This document shows positions 45,458-55,324 of a stretch of DNA of 64,000 nt, one piece after another. The stretch covers positions 2,351,501 to 2,415,500 of the forward strand of contig NZ_CP099760.1 in the NCBI RefSeq assembly GCF_040760005.1. The letters are read 5' to 3'. A program made the position numbers and the translations under genes. The notes below the pieces were generated by a model, which saw nothing but the letters and a program-made list of their open reading frames with translations, was not told where the DNA came from and searched no databases. This DNA comes from Pseudomonas sp. stari2. Its GTDB lineage: Bacteria > Pseudomonadota > Gammaproteobacteria > Pseudomonadales > Pseudomonadaceae. Every line of letters starts with the position of its first letter. Position 1 is the first letter of the stretch.

Positions 45458-45479
45458 CATCGCTGGCTTGCCAGCGATG
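45458..45479. repeat. REP-type palindrome between fimV and truA
   Basis: CATCGCTGG and CCAGCGATG are perfect 9-base arms around CTTG. This GCTGGCTTGCCAGC palindrome is a familiar P. fluorescens REP core. No RAYT transposase gene is in the window. Confidence 0.7.
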
Positions 45480-45568
45480 AGGTCGGGTTGGTCGATGGAG
45501 AACTCTCTGGTATCCCCGGATAGCCGCCTTATAATGCTCGCCTTTGTAGATCAGCAGGCTGTACCGAC

Positions 45569-46423
45569 TTGGCAAACATAGATAACCCGGCCGCCGAAAT
45601 GGCCCCCGAAGGCTTTTTTCGTGTCGCCTTGGGCGTTGAATACAAGGGCTCGCGCTACAGCGGCTGGCAGCGTCAGTCCACGGGTGTGCTCACGGTGCAG
45701 GAAACCCTGGAGAAAGCCTTGTCGAAGGTCGCGAACTCGCCGGTTTCGCTGCAATGCGCCGGGCGCACGGACGCCGGTGTGCATGCCTGCGGGCAAGTCG
45801 TGCATTTCGACACCCAGGTCGACCGCTCGCTGAAAGCCTGGGTCATGGGGGCCAATATCAATCTGCCCCACGACATCAGTGTCAGTTGGGCGAAGGTCAT
45901 GCCTGCGCACTTCCATGCGCGGTTCAAGGCCATTGCCCGGCGCTATCGCTACGTGATCTACAACGATCAGATCCGTCCGGCGCATCTCAATGAAGAAATC
46001 ACCTGGAATCACCGTCCGCTGGACGTGGAGCGCATGGCTGAGGCCGCGCAGTATCTGATTGGTACCCATGATTTCAGCGCGTTTCGGGCAGGGCAGTGTC
46101 AGGCCAAGTCTCCGATCAAGCAGATGCATCATCTGCGCGTGACTCGTCACGGCAAGATGATCGTGCTGGACATCCGTGCCAACGCCTTTCTGCACCACAT
46201 GGTGCGTAACATCGCCGGGGTGCTGATGACGATCGGTGCCGGCGAACGGCCGCCGGAGTGGATGAAAGAGGTCCTTGAGAGCCGCGAGCGGCGCTCCGGC
46301 GGCGTCACAGCGCACCCGTTCGGGCTGTACCTGGTGCAGGTCGAGTACCACGATGAGTTCCCGTTGCCCGAGCGTTTCATCGGGCCACATTTCCTTACGG
46401 GTTTCTCGGAACTTGACGGCTGA
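45569..46423 (+). CDS. truA: tRNA pseudouridine(38-40) synthase
   Basis: A 284-residue pseudouridine synthase acting on positions 38-40 of the tRNA anticodon arm. The catalytic Asp lies in [15 protein letters not shown] near 67, and [18 protein letters not shown] near 19-36 and [16 protein letters not shown] near 211-226 are intact. The longest reading starts at a TTG (45569) with AGCAGG about 12 bases upstream; the first in-frame ATG is at 45599 without a ribosome site, so the start is uncertain. Downstream trpF is in the same direction, 64 bases on. Confidence 0.93.
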   Translation: MANIDNPAAEMAPEGFFRVALGVEYKGSRYSGWQRQSTGVLTVQETLEKALSKVANSPVSLQCAGRTDAGVHACGQVVHFDTQVDRSLKAWVMGANINLPHDISVSWAKVMPAHFHARFKAIARRYRYVIYNDQIRPAHLNEEITWNHRPLDVERMAEAAQYLIGTHDFSAFRAGQCQAKSPIKQMHHLRVTRHGKMIVLDIRANAFLHHMVRNIAGVLMTIGAGERPPEWMKEVLESRERRSGGVTAHPFGLYLVQVEYHDEFPLPERFIGPHFLTGFSELDG

Positions 46424-46487
46424 CGCCCTCGAATGCATTTGTTACCATCCGGGACTTTCCCGGATTTGCCTTGAGGTTTTTATCGAC

Positions 46488-47102
46488 ATGTCGGCCGTTC
46501 GCAGCAAGATTTGCGGGATTACCCGCATAGAAGATGCGTTGGCAGCCGTCGAGGCCGGGGCCGATGCTATCGGGTTTGTGTTCTACGCTAAGAGTCCAAG
46601 GGCGGTAACCGTTCAGCAGGCGCGCGCGATCATCGCCGCATTGCCGCCGTTTGTGACCACGGTCGGACTGTTCGTCAATGCCGGTCGCTGCGAGCTCGGG
46701 GAAATCCTCGATGCCGTGCCACTGGATCTGCTGCAATTTCACGGTGATGAGACCGCCGCCGACTGCGAAGGCTGGCACCGTCCGTACATCAAGGCCCTGC
46801 GGGTCAAGGCAGGTGATGACATCGCCGCCGCCTGCGATGCCTACCCGAGCGCCAGCGGTGTGCTGCTCGATACTTATGTTGAAGGCGTGCCCGGTGGAAC
46901 CGGCGAGGCGTTCGACTGGTCATTGATTCCGCAGGGTTTGAGCAAGCCGCTGATTCTGGCAGGCGGACTGACGCCGGAGAACGTCGCTGATGCGGTTGCC
47001 CGGGTGCGGCCATACGCCGTGGACGTCAGCGGTGGGGTAGAGGCGAGCAAGGGCATCAAGGATCACGCAAAGATTCGGGCGTTCATCAACGCCGTACGTT
47101 GA
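46488..47102 (+). CDS. trpF: Phosphoribosylanthranilate isomerase
   Basis: A 204-residue TIM barrel for the third step of tryptophan synthesis. The catalytic Cys is C9 in SKICGITR and the catalytic Asp lies in [16 protein letters not shown] near 123-138; the phosphate-binding [10 protein letters not shown] and DVSGGVE are intact. The ATG at 46488 is near the domain start (frame open further upstream inside truA). As in other pseudomonads, trpF is separated from the remaining trp genes and lies before accD and folC. Confidence 0.97.
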   Translation: MSAVRSKICGITRIEDALAAVEAGADAIGFVFYAKSPRAVTVQQARAIIAALPPFVTTVGLFVNAGRCELGEILDAVPLDLLQFHGDETAADCEGWHRPYIKALRVKAGDDIAAACDAYPSASGVLLDTYVEGVPGGTGEAFDWSLIPQGLSKPLILAGGLTPENVADAVARVRPYAVDVSGGVEASKGIKDHAKIRAFINAVR

Positions 47103-47131
47103 TGTGACGGCTGGCAGACTGCCGCCGTCCA

Positions 47132-47165
47132 CAGCTCTGTAGAAAAGAGGCTGAGGGTTTTTTCG
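47132..47165 (+). terminator. Weak terminator after trpF
   Basis: CAGC-TCT pairs with AGA-GGCTG with one bulge, loop of 7 bases, followed after GAGGG by T6. Stability is modest, so it may only partly separate trpF and accD. Confidence 0.45.
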
Positions 47166-47294
47166 GGTTGTACGCAGGTCAGTTCCGCTGATCCGGCAGC
47201 CCAGACGATCATCGCCACACATGAATTTAGCTGAAGGGCATACACGGGGCCGCGAACCAGAGCGTTCGGGCCGCCGGTACTGGAGAAAGAAAGC

Positions 47295-48215
47295 ATGAGC
47301 AACTGGTTGGTAGACAAGCTGATCCCTTCGATCATGCGTTCCGAGGTCAAAAAGAGCTCGGTGCCTGAAGGTCTGTGGCACAAATGCCCGTCCTGCGAGG
47401 CTGTGCTGTATCGTCCGGAGCTGGAAAAGACCCTGGACGTTTGCCCTAAATGCAACCACCACATGCGTATTGGCGCTCGTGCGCGCATCGACATCTTCCT
47501 GGATGCCGAAGGCCGTGTTGAGCTGGGTGCCGATCTGGAACCGGTTGACCGTCTGAAATTCCGTGACGGCAAGAAGTACAAGGATCGTCTGGTGGCTGCC
47601 CAGAAGCAGACCGGCGAGAAAGACGCACTGGTTTCCATGAGTGGCACCCTGCTGGGCATGCCTGTCGTGGTTTCGGCGTTCGAATTCAGCTTCATGGGCG
47701 GCTCCATGGGCGCCATCGTCGGTGAGCGTTTCGTGCGCGCCGCCAACTACGCCCTGGAAAACCGTTGCCCGATGGTCTGCTTCTCCGCCTCCGGTGGCGC
47801 GCGGATGCAGGAAGCCCTGATCTCGTTGATGCAGATGGCCAAGACATCGGCCGTGCTGGCACGTCTGCGTGAAGAGGGCATTCCGTTCATCTCCGTACTG
47901 ACCGATCCGGTCTACGGTGGCGTTTCCGCCAGTCTGGCGATGTTGGGCGACGTTATCGTCGGCGAGCCGAAAGCCCTGATCGGCTTCGCCGGTCCGCGCG
48001 TGATCGAGCAGACCGTGCGTGAAAAACTGCCGGAAGGCTTCCAGCGCAGCGAATTCCTGCTGGAGCACGGTGCTATCGACCTGATCATCGACCGTCGCGA
48101 GCTGCGTCCACGTCTGGGCAACCTGCTGGCACAACTGACCGGTAAGCCGACACCAACCTTCGTTGCTGCGCCGATCGAGCCGATCGTCGTTCCGCCGGTG
48201 CCTGCCAACGTATGA
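47295..48215 (+). CDS. accD: Acetyl-CoA carboxylase carboxyltransferase subunit beta
   Basis: A 306-residue beta subunit that, with AccA, transfers the carboxyl from biotin to acetyl-CoA, making malonyl-CoA for fatty-acid synthesis. The N-terminal zinc ribbon is C-x2-C-x15-C-x2-C (CPSC at about 33 and CPKC at about 52), and the crotonase-like carboxyltransferase core has [16 protein letters not shown] and [23 protein letters not shown] precedes the ATG. It overlaps folC by 4 bases (ATGA). Confidence 0.97.
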   Translation: MSNWLVDKLIPSIMRSEVKKSSVPEGLWHKCPSCEAVLYRPELEKTLDVCPKCNHHMRIGARARIDIFLDAEGRVELGADLEPVDRLKFRDGKKYKDRLVAAQKQTGEKDALVSMSGTLLGMPVVVSAFEFSFMGGSMGAIVGERFVRAANYALENRCPMVCFSASGGARMQEALISLMQMAKTSAVLARLREEGIPFISVLTDPVYGGVSASLAMLGDVIVGEPKALIGFAGPRVIEQTVREKLPEGFQRSEFLLEHGAIDLIIDRRELRPRLGNLLAQLTGKPTPTFVAAPIEPIVVPPVPANV

Positions 48216-49519
48216 CCGAGCGCACCCTTGGCGAGTGGCTCGCCTACCTTGAGCAGTTGCATCCCTCGGCCATCGACATGGGGCTGGAGCGTTCGCAACA
48301 GGTAGCGTCCCGTATGGGGCTGGGCCAGCCGGCGCCTCGGGTGATTACGGTCACCGGCACCAACGGCAAGGGTTCGACCTGCGCTTTCGTGGCTTCGCTG
48401 CTGCGGGCGCAGGGCCTGAGCGTTGGTGTCTACAATTCCCCGCACCTGCTGCGTTACAACGAGCGGGTGCAGCTCAATGGCGTCGAAGCCACTGATGCGC
48501 AGCTGTGCGAAGCCTTCGCTGCGGTCGAGGCTGGGCGTGGCGAAACGTCCCTGACTTACTTCGAAATGGGCACCCTGGCGGCGTTCTGGCTGTTTCAGCA
48601 GGCCGGGCTCGATGCGGTGGTGCTGGAAGTCGGTCTGGGCGGGCGTCTGGACACGGTCAACGTGGTCGATGCCGACGTCGCGCTGGTCACCAGCATTGGT
48701 GTCGATCATGCCGATTACCTGGGCAACACCCGCGAATCCGTGGCCTTCGAGAAGGCCGGGATTTTCCGTCAGGGCAAACCAGCGCTGTGCGGCGATCTGA
48801 ATCCTCCACAACCTTTGCTGGACAAGGTGCGCGAACTTGCTTGCCCGTTCTTCCTGCGTGGGCGCGATTTCGATCTCGGCATCACTGATCAATTCTGGCA
48901 GTGGCGCGGCACCGATGCTGAAGGTCAGCTCGTCGAGCTGCACGATTTGCCTTTGCTCGATCTGCCGATGGAGAACGCTGCGCTGGCGTTGCAGGCTTAT
49001 CTGCTGCTCGGTTTGCCATGGAATGCCGGGCAGATTGTTGCGGCGTTGAAGGCGACTCGCGTGGTCGGTCGTCTTGATCGTCGTTCGTTCGAATGGAATG
49101 GCAAGCGTCTGAATCTGCTGCTGGACGTTGGCCATAACCCGCATGCGGCGGAGTATCTGGCGCGGCGTCTGGCTGCGCGTCCGCCGGTCGGCAAGCGTCT
49201 GGCGGTGTTCGGCCTGTTGGCGGACAAGGATCTGGGCGGTGTCATCGGTGAGTTGAATGCCAGCGTCCAGCATTGGGCGGTGGCGCCGCTGGATTCGCCG
49301 CGGGCGCGTCCGGTGGCTGAATTGAATGACGCATTGCAGAACCTTGGCGCTTCGGTCACGTCTTATGACAGCGTGGCGGCGGCTCTGGAAGGGCAGTGTG
49401 CAGTGGCCACCAGCGACGACGAGATCTTGCTGTTCGGATCATTTTATTGTGTCGCCGAGGCCCTGGAATGGTTGTCTCGGCGCTCCACGGAGGAAGCGGC
49501 AAATGGCTTTGCTGGATAA
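48212..49519 (+). CDS. folC: Bifunctional folylpolyglutamate/dihydrofolate synthase
   Basis: A 435-residue Mur-ligase-like enzyme that adds glutamate to dihydropteroate and to folates. The P-loop is [18 protein letters not shown] near 45-62, the omega-loop [15 protein letters not shown] near 75, and the Mur-type [17 protein letters not shown] near 306 begins the C-terminal domain. Translation is coupled to accD by the ATGA overlap and to the SPOR gene by a 17-base overlap. Confidence 0.96.
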   Translation: MTERTLGEWLAYLEQLHPSAIDMGLERSQQVASRMGLGQPAPRVITVTGTNGKGSTCAFVASLLRAQGLSVGVYNSPHLLRYNERVQLNGVEATDAQLCEAFAAVEAGRGETSLTYFEMGTLAAFWLFQQAGLDAVVLEVGLGGRLDTVNVVDADVALVTSIGVDHADYLGNTRESVAFEKAGIFRQGKPALCGDLNPPQPLLDKVRELACPFFLRGRDFDLGITDQFWQWRGTDAEGQLVELHDLPLLDLPMENAALALQAYLLLGLPWNAGQIVAALKATRVVGRLDRRSFEWNGKRLNLLLDVGHNPHAAEYLARRLAARPPVGKRLAVFGLLADKDLGGVIGELNASVQHWAVAPLDSPRARPVAELNDALQNLGASVTSYDSVAAALEGQCAVATSDDEILLFGSFYCVAEALEWLSRRSTEEAANGFAG

Positions 49520-50177
49520 AGCGTACAAGCAGCGCATGGTCGGTGCCCTGGTGCTGGTGGCGCTGGCGGTGATTTTCCTGCCGATGCTGTTTTCCCGTCA
49601 GGATGAACAGCGTCAGGTAACCGTCGAGGCGCCGGCAGCGCCGCAAGCGCCTGCCGTGGCGCAAATCCAGATGGAGACAGTGGCGGTGCCTGAGCCGCAG
49701 GTTCTGCCGCAAGAGCCGGTGCCGAGTGACGACGAGGTTGCCGAGCAGGCAGCGCCAGCGGCACCGATTACACCTGCTGCGCCGACACCGGCTCCAGCAC
49801 CGGTAGCCAAGCCAGTCGCCGTTGCGCCTGCACCTGCACCTGCGCCGGTGACCAAGCCTGCTGCAGCCCCGGCCCAGCCGATCGCTGCGCTGTCTGCCAA
49901 GCCCGATACCACCCAGAGCCGCGTCGATGCCAATGGCCTGTCGGTAAGTTGGTCGGTGCAGTTGGCCAGTCTGTCGAGTCGCGCCAGCGCCGAAAGCCTG
50001 CAGAAAACCCTGCGCAGTCAGGGTTATAACGCTTACATCCGCTCCGCCGATGGCAAGAATCGTGTGTTTGTCGGTCCGCTGATCGAGCGCGCCGAAGCCG
50101 ATCGTTTGCGCGATTTGCTGAGCCGCCAGCAGAACCTCAAGGGGTTTGTGGTGCGCTTCCAGCCCGAGCGTGGCTGA
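49503..50177 (+). CDS. SPOR-domain cell-division protein (DedD-like)
   Basis: A 224-residue membrane-anchored protein. A short cytoplasmic end and one helix (MVGALVLVALAVIFLPMLF, residues 12-30) are followed by a long Ala/Pro-rich periplasmic linker (about 40-140) and a C-terminal SPOR domain (about 148-220: VSWSVQLASLSSRASAESL; AYIRSADGKNRVFVGPL). SPOR domains bind glycan strands without stem peptides at the division septum, so septal localisation is expected. GGAGG lies before the ATG within the end of folC. It corresponds in place to E. coli dedD, which also follows folC and precedes cvpA. Confidence 0.9.
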   Translation: MALLDKAYKQRMVGALVLVALAVIFLPMLFSRQDEQRQVTVEAPAAPQAPAVAQIQMETVAVPEPQVLPQEPVPSDDEVAEQAAPAAPITPAAPTPAPAPVAKPVAVAPAPAPAPVTKPAAAPAQPIAALSAKPDTTQSRVDANGLSVSWSVQLASLSSRASAESLQKTLRSQGYNAYIRSADGKNRVFVGPLIERAEADRLRDLLSRQQNLKGFVVRFQPERG

Positions 50178-50275
50178 AAACTATCACGTCGATTGAAATG
50201 CACTGACAATCGCAGCTTACCGACAGCCATGCGCTCTGCTAAAATGCGCCGCCTTATCCGTCTGTAGGCTGCACT

Positions 50276-50836
50276 GTGCCATTTACCTGGGTTGACTGGG
50301 CGATCGTTGCAATCATCGCCATCTCCGCTTTGATCAGTTTGAGCCGCGGCTTCGTCAAAGAAGCATTGTCGCTGGTGACCTGGATCATCGCAGGAGCTGT
50401 TGCCTGGATGTTCGGTGGCTCGCTGTCCGAGTACCTCGCCGGATACATTCAAACTCCATCGGCTCGTGTGATCACGGGCTGTGCCATCATGTTTGTCGCC
50501 ACACTGATCGTGGGCGCGATGATCAATTATCTTATCGGCGAGTTGGTTCGCGTCACCGGATTGTCCGGGACCGATCGATTCCTCGGCATGGCCTTCGGCG
50601 CTGCGCGTGGCGTGTTGCTGGTGGTCGTGGCGGTCGGGCTGTTGAGCCTGGGGCCGGTACAGCAGGACGGGTGGTGGAAAGAATCACAGCTCGTGCCAAA
50701 GTTTCTATTGGTCGCCGACTGGTCCAAGAACCTGATTCTCGGGTGGAGCAGTCAGTGGCTTGCCAGCGGAATCAGCGTACCCGCTGATATTCCGTTCAAG
50801 GAGCAACTCTTGCCGTCGGCCAAAACGCCTCAGTAA
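50276..50836 (+). CDS. cvpA: CvpA family membrane protein
   Basis: A 186-residue inner-membrane protein with four hydrophobic helices (about 5-22, 30-52, 62-88 and 103-122). The start is a GTG (50276) with AGGC about 5 bases before; MPFTWVDWAIVAIIAISAL and LSRGFVKEALSLVTWI are typical of CvpA. It is located directly before purF as in E. coli, where the pair is co-transcribed. CvpA was named for colicin V production; recent work relates it to envelope homeostasis. The exact role is unresolved. Confidence 0.93.
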   Translation: MPFTWVDWAIVAIIAISALISLSRGFVKEALSLVTWIIAGAVAWMFGGSLSEYLAGYIQTPSARVITGCAIMFVATLIVGAMINYLIGELVRVTGLSGTDRFLGMAFGAARGVLLVVVAVGLLSLGPVQQDGWWKESQLVPKFLLVADWSKNLILGWSSQWLASGISVPADIPFKEQLLPSAKTPQ

Positions 50837-50877
50837 GTGTTGTTCAGTTCAGATCCATTAAGTAGGGGTTGCGTCGC

Positions 50878-52383
50878 ATGTGTGGCATCGTCGGTATCGT
50901 CGGTAAGTCGAACGTCAATCAGGCGCTGTATGACGCGCTAACCGTGCTCCAGCACCGCGGCCAGGACGCTGCCGGTATCGTGACCAGCCATGATGGCCGG
51001 TTGTTCTTGCGCAAGGACAATGGCCTGGTGCGTGACGTGTTTCAACAGCGTCACATGCAGCGCCTGGTCGGCCACATGGGTATCGGCCACGTCCGTTACC
51101 CGACTGCCGGCAGCTCGACGTCGGCCGAGGCTCAGCCGTTCTACGTCAACTCGCCGTACGGCATCACCCTGGCGCACAACGGTAACCTGACCAACGTTGA
51201 ACAGTTGGCCAAAGAGATCTACGAATCCGATCTGCGTCACGTCAACACCAGTTCCGACTCGGAAGTGTTGCTCAACGTGTTCGCCCACGAGCTGGCCCAG
51301 CGCGGTAAGCTGCAGCCGACCGAAGAAGACGTGTTTGCCGCCGTGACCGACGTGCACAACCGTTGCGTCGGTGGTTACGCTGTCGTGGCTATGGTGACCG
51401 GTTACGGCATCGTCGGTTTCCGTGACCCGCACGGCATTCGCCCGATCGTGTTCGGCCAGCGTCACACCGACGAAGGCGTCGAGTACATGATCGCCTCCGA
51501 AAGCGTTTCGCTGGACGTGCTCGGCTTCACCCTGATTCGCGACCTGGCGCCAGGCGAGGCGGTCTACATCACTGAAGACGGCAAGCTGCACACCCGTCAG
51601 TGCGCGACCAACCCGTCCCTGACCCCTTGCATCTTCGAACACGTCTACCTGGCGCGTCCGGATTCGATCATCGACGGCGTATCGGTCTACAAGGCCCGTC
51701 TGCGCATGGGTGAGAAGCTGGCTGAAAAGATCCTGCGCGAACGTCCTGAGCACGACATCGACGTAGTCATCCCGATTCCGGACACCAGCCGCACTGCCGC
51801 GCTGGAGCTGGCGAACCATCTGGGCGTGAAATTCCGCGAAGGCTTCGTCAAGAACCGTTACATCGGCCGTACCTTCATCATGCCCGGCCAGGCTGCGCGC
51901 AAGAAGTCGGTACGCCAGAAGCTCAACGCCATCGAGCTGGAATTCCGCGGCAAGAACGTGATGCTGGTGGATGACTCGATCGTTCGCGGCACCACCTGCA
52001 AGCAGATCATCCAGATGGCCCGCGAAGCCGGCGCGAAAAACGTCTACTTCTGCTCGGCTGCTCCGGCTGTGCGCTTCCCGAACGTGTACGGCATCGACAT
52101 GCCGAGTGCACACGAACTGATCGCGCACAATCGTTCGACTCAGGATGTGGCTGACCTGATCGGCGCTGACTGGCTGATCTATCAGGATCTGCCTGACTTG
52201 ATCGAAGCGGTCGGCGGCGGCAAGATCAAGATCGAAAACTTCGATTGCGCGGTGTTTGACGGCAAGTACGTCACCGGCGACGTCGATGAGGCTTACCTGA
52301 ACAAGATCGAACAGGCACGCAACGATGCCTCGAAGGTCAAGACCCAGGCGGTCAGTGCGATCATCGATCTGTACAACAACTGA
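50878..52383 (+). CDS. purF: Amidophosphoribosyltransferase
   Basis: A 501-residue enzyme for the first committed step of purine synthesis, converting PRPP and glutamine to phosphoribosylamine. MCGIVGIVG places the glutamine-hydrolysing Cys right after the initiator Met, without a propeptide, as in the E. coli form; an in-frame ATG-like start three codons earlier would bury it, so 50878 is chosen. The PRPP-binding loop is [17 protein letters not shown] near 360-376. It follows cvpA by 41 bases. A terminator follows. Confidence 0.97.
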   Translation: MCGIVGIVGKSNVNQALYDALTVLQHRGQDAAGIVTSHDGRLFLRKDNGLVRDVFQQRHMQRLVGHMGIGHVRYPTAGSSTSAEAQPFYVNSPYGITLAHNGNLTNVEQLAKEIYESDLRHVNTSSDSEVLLNVFAHELAQRGKLQPTEEDVFAAVTDVHNRCVGGYAVVAMVTGYGIVGFRDPHGIRPIVFGQRHTDEGVEYMIASESVSLDVLGFTLIRDLAPGEAVYITEDGKLHTRQCATNPSLTPCIFEHVYLARPDSIIDGVSVYKARLRMGEKLAEKILRERPEHDIDVVIPIPDTSRTAALELANHLGVKFREGFVKNRYIGRTFIMPGQAARKKSVRQKLNAIELEFRGKNVMLVDDSIVRGTTCKQIIQMAREAGAKNVYFCSAAPAVRFPNVYGIDMPSAHELIAHNRSTQDVADLIGADWLIYQDLPDLIEAVGGGKIKIENFDCAVFDGKYVTGDVDEAYLNKIEQARNDASKVKTQAVSAIIDLYNN

Positions 52384-52388
52384 GTTTC

Positions 52389-52413
52389 AACCGGCCCTTA
52401 GGGGCCGGTTTTG
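52389..52413 (+). terminator. Terminator after purF
   Basis: AACCGGCCC and GGGCCGGTT form a 9-bp stem with loop TTAG, ending in TTTT. Confidence 0.85.
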
Positions 52414-52463
52414 TATCTGGCAAAAGACTTTTATTTATCGAGAACAGGGCAAGGAGTGACAGC

Positions 52464-53675
52464 ATGAGTCAGGAATGGGATGCCGGTCGGCTGGACAGCG
52501 ACCTCGAAGGCGTAGCGTTCGATACCCTGGCCGTACGTGCCGGTCAGCACCGTACGCCGGAAGGCGAGCACGGTGATCCGATGTTCTTCACTTCCAGCTA
52601 CGTGTTCCGTACCGCCGCCGACGCCGCTGCACGGTTTGCCGGGGAAGTGCCGGGCAACGTTTACTCGCGTTACACCAACCCGACCGTTCGTTCGTTCGAA
52701 GAGCGCATTGCTGCGTTGGAAGGCGCCGAGCAAGCCGTAGCTACAGCGACGGGCATGGCCGCGATCATGGCGGTGGTGATGAGCCTGTGCAGTGCTGGCG
52801 ATCATGTGCTGGTGTCGCGTAGCGTGTTCGGTTCGACCATCAGTCTGTTCGAGAAGTATTTCAAGCGCTTCGGCGTGGAAGTCGATTACGTGCCGCTGGC
52901 GGATCTGTCGGCCTGGGATGCGGCGATCAAGTCCAACACCAAATTGCTGTTCGTCGAGTCGCCGTCCAACCCGCTGGCTGAGCTGGTGGATATCACTGCG
53001 CTGTCGGAAATCGCACACGCCAAGGGCGCGATGCTGGTGGTCGACAACTGCTTCTGCACGCCTGCGCTGCAGCAACCGCTGAAGCTCGGTGCAGACATCG
53101 TTGTGCACTCGGCCACCAAGTTCATCGATGGCCAGGGCCGTTGCATGGGCGGCGTGGTGGCCGGTCGCGGCGAGCAGATGAAAGAAATCGTCGGCTTCCT
53201 GCGCACTGCCGGCCCGACCCTGAGCCCGTTCAATGCCTGGATCTTCCTCAAAGGCCTGGAAACCCTGAATCTGCGGATGAAGGCGCACTGTGCCAACGCC
53301 CAGCAACTGGCTGAATGGCTGGAGCAGCAGGATGGCATCGAGAAAGTGCATTACGCCGGTCTCAAGAGCCATCCGCAGCACGAGCTGGCCCAGCGTCAGC
53401 AGAAGGGCTTTGGTGCGGTCGTCAGCTTCGAGGTCAAGGGTGGCAAAGAGGGCGCGTGGCGCTTTATCGATGCAACCCGTTTGATCTCGATCACTGCCAA
53501 CCTGGGTGACAGTAAAACCACCATCACCCACCCGAGCACTACCTCCCATGGTCGTCTGGCGCCGCAGGAGCGTGAAGCGGCGGGGATTCGTGACAGCCTG
53601 ATCCGCATCGCGGTCGGTCTGGAAGACGTCGCTGACCTGCAAGTCGACCTGGCGCGCGGTCTGGCGGCGTTGTGA
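52464..53675 (+). CDS. metZ: O-succinylhomoserine sulfhydrylase
   Basis: A 403-residue PLP enzyme of the Cys/Met metabolism family that makes homocysteine from O-succinylhomoserine and sulfide, the direct sulfhydrylation route of pseudomonads. The PLP lysine is in [12 protein letters not shown] near 214, and [15 protein letters not shown] and YSRYTNPTV are family stretches. The assignment as MetZ, rather than MetB, rests on the position after purF as in P. aeruginosa. AAGGAG lies about 8 bases before the ATG. The SDR gene overlaps its end. Confidence 0.93.
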   Translation: MSQEWDAGRLDSDLEGVAFDTLAVRAGQHRTPEGEHGDPMFFTSSYVFRTAADAAARFAGEVPGNVYSRYTNPTVRSFEERIAALEGAEQAVATATGMAAIMAVVMSLCSAGDHVLVSRSVFGSTISLFEKYFKRFGVEVDYVPLADLSAWDAAIKSNTKLLFVESPSNPLAELVDITALSEIAHAKGAMLVVDNCFCTPALQQPLKLGADIVVHSATKFIDGQGRCMGGVVAGRGEQMKEIVGFLRTAGPTLSPFNAWIFLKGLETLNLRMKAHCANAQQLAEWLEQQDGIEKVHYAGLKSHPQHELAQRQQKGFGAVVSFEVKGGKEGAWRFIDATRLISITANLGDSKTTITHPSTTSHGRLAPQEREAAGIRDSLIRIAVGLEDVADLQVDLARGLAAL

Positions 53676-54448
53676 TCGAGTTGTCCACGCCAAATACGGG
53701 CACCCATGGCCGCGTTGCGCTGGTCACGGGTGCCGCTCGCGGCATCGGTCTGGGGATCGCAGCGTGGCTGATCAGCGAAGGCTGGCAAGTGGTGCTGACA
53801 GACCTGGACCGGGCGCGTGGTTCCAAGGTCGCGAAAGTGCTGGGTGAAAACGCCTGGTTCATCGCCATGGACGTGGCGGATGAAAGCCAGGTGGCGCTCG
53901 GCGTTGCGGAAGTGCTGGGGCAGTTCGGTCGTCTGGATGCGTTGGTGTGTAACGCGGCGGTGGCCGATCCGCACAACATCACCCTGGAAAGCCTGGATCT
54001 GGCCTACTGGAACCGGGTGCTGGCGGTGAATCTCAGCGGGCCGATGTTGCTGGCCAAGCATTGCGCGCCTTATCTGCGGGCGCACAACGGGGCGATCGTC
54101 AATCTGGCCTCGACCCGAGCGGCGCAGTCAGAACCTGATACCGAAGCCTATGCGGCGAGCAAGGGCGGCTTGCTGGCGTTGACTCATGCGCTGGCAATCA
54201 GCCTTGGACCGGAGATTCGTGTCAATGCGGTCAGTCCGGGCTGGATCGATGCGCGGGATCCCTCTGCGCGGCGTGCCGAACCACTGACTGATACCGATCA
54301 TGCCCAGCATCCGGCGGGCAGGGTAGGGACAGTCGAGGATGTGGCGGCGATGGTGGCGTGGCTGCTGTCGAAGAATGCCGGGTTTGTGACGGGGCAGGAA
54401 TTCGTGGTCGACGGCGGTATGACCAAGAAGATGATTTACTCGGAATAA
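53672..54448 (+). CDS. Short-chain dehydrogenase/reductase
   Basis: A 258-residue classical SDR. The cofactor motif [11 protein letters not shown] lies near 18-28, D39-L40 after the second strand suggests NAD(H) preference, NLAS and the active-site YAASK near 151-155 (S-Y-K triad with Ser in LASTRAA) are present, and GWIDARDP is the usual post-catalytic region. The start is a GTG overlapping the metZ stop by four bases, so they are coupled. A later start at a residue near VALVTGAAR lacks a ribosome site. The substrate is unknown; the position agrees with P. aeruginosa PA3106. Confidence 0.88.
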   Translation: MIELSTPNTGTHGRVALVTGAARGIGLGIAAWLISEGWQVVLTDLDRARGSKVAKVLGENAWFIAMDVADESQVALGVAEVLGQFGRLDALVCNAAVADPHNITLESLDLAYWNRVLAVNLSGPMLLAKHCAPYLRAHNGAIVNLASTRAAQSEPDTEAYAASKGGLLALTHALAISLGPEIRVNAVSPGWIDARDPSARRAEPLTDTDHAQHPAGRVGTVEDVAAMVAWLLSKNAGFVTGQEFVVDGGMTKKMIYSE

Positions 54449-54487
54449 CATGTTTTTGTCTTTTTGAGAAAAACTTCAATCCTGCTA

Positions 54488-54516
54488 TTGACTTAGGTTC
54501 GCTACCTGCGTAAATT
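54488..54516 (+). promoter_or_regulatory. Sigma-70 promoter of the tRNA-Val/Asp operon
   Basis: TTGACT (54488-54493) and TAAATT (54511-54516) are 17 bases apart, 22 bases before the tRNA-Val start, followed by a GC-rich discriminator. Confidence 0.8.
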
Positions 54517-54538
54517 TCGCGGCCTCGGAGATGCAAAC

Positions 54539-54614
54539 GGGTGATTAGCTCAGCTGGGAGAGCGTCTGCCTTACAAGCAGAATGTCGGCGGTTCGATCCC
54601 GTCATCACCCACCA
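54539..54614 (+). tRNA. tRNA-Val (anticodon TAC)
   Basis: A 76-nt cloverleaf with CCA encoded. The acceptor GGGTGAT pairs with ATCACCC, and the anticodon loop CTTACAA sits in CTGC/GCAG. Confidence 0.97.
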
Positions 54615-54668
54615 CTCCCGAGATACTTGCGAAAGCAAGAGGTAGGCTGAAAGTGCCTCCACCGACGC

Positions 54669-54745
54669 GCAGCGGTAGTTCAGTCGGTTAGAATACCGGC
54701 CTGTCACGCCGGGGGTCGCGGGTTCGAGTCCCGTCCGCTGCGCCA
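54669..54745 (+). tRNA. tRNA-Asp (anticodon GTC), copy 1
   Basis: A 77-nt cloverleaf with CCA encoded. The acceptor GCAGCGG pairs with CCGCTGC, and the anticodon loop is CTGTCAC. Confidence 0.97.
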
Positions 54746-54838
54746 TATTTAACGAGTCAGATACTGTCTGGTTCGCGATTGAAAAGCACCGAAGCTTTCA
54801 GTCAAACGAGTTACTTGAGCATCAGCTCAAAGCGATAC

Positions 54839-54915
54839 GCAGCGGTAGTTCAGTCGGTTAGAATACCGGCCTGTCACGCCGGGGGTCGCGGGTTCGAGTC
54901 CCGTCCGCTGCGCCA
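54839..54915 (+). tRNA. tRNA-Asp (anticodon GTC), copy 2
   Basis: A 77-nt cloverleaf identical to copy 1, 170 bases downstream. The three tRNAs share one promoter and the terminator at 54991. Confidence 0.97.
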
Positions 54916-54990
54916 TATCTGTTTCAAGGACCACTGAACGCCTTGAAACACCGAAAGCAACCGTTGGTTGATTCGGAATCGATAGCAAAG

Positions 54991-55017
54991 ACCCTGGTCG
55001 AAAGACCGGGGTTTTTT
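54991..55017 (+). terminator. Terminator of the tRNA-Val/Asp operon
   Basis: ACCCTGGTC and GACCGGGGT form a 9-bp stem (one wobble) around a GAAA tetraloop, followed by T6. Confidence 0.92.
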
Positions 55018-55292
55018 GTGTCTGAAATTTGACCTTTCCCAAATTCCTCCTCCAGTGCCTCGCGACGACTGCACGTTGTCCGCGCGGCAATATCTTCTGC
55101 GTCATCGGGTCACTGCGATGCAATGCCACATTGATTTTTGATTCTTTAGTCAATTTTTTGTAACTGGTTGTTTGCTGCGAGCGCAGAAACCTTTAAAGTT
55201 AACCTTTCGGTCAGCTTTGCACTGTCATCACGCCCTTTGTTTAGCCAAAAAGGGCTTCTGCAAGACTCGAGATTCCCAGTAGATAACCAGAA

Positions 55293-55312
55293 GGGCGGAT
55301 CCATAACCGCCC
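55293..55312 (+). promoter_or_regulatory. Hairpin abutting the ribosome site of the Mo-hydroxylase operon
   Basis: GGGCGG (55293-55298) pairs with CCGCCC (55307-55312), loop of 8 bases. The ribosome site AGAGGA starts at the next base (55313). It could stack on, or occlude, the site and so influence translation. Function is inference. Confidence 0.5.
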
Positions 55313-55324
55313 AGAGGATGATCC

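Larger units (their letters stand above)
54916..55324 (+). other. Intergenic region before the molybdenum hydroxylase operon
   Basis: 409 bases without a gene. They hold the tRNA terminator (54991-55017), then AT-rich sequence with several TTGAxx-like hexamers near 55133-55160 but no promoter I can fix, and the hairpin 55293-55312 next to the ribosome site. I see no recognisable molybdenum-cofactor riboswitch. Confidence 0.6.

Noticed and set aside
54539..54915. Genomic-island attachment site at the tRNA genes
   Set aside because: No integrase gene and no partial tRNA repeat downstream; the two tRNA-Asp copies are complete genes.
54916..55324. Moco riboswitch upstream of the molybdenum enzyme
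   Set aside because: No matching conserved structure was recognisable; only a simple 6-bp hairpin is present.
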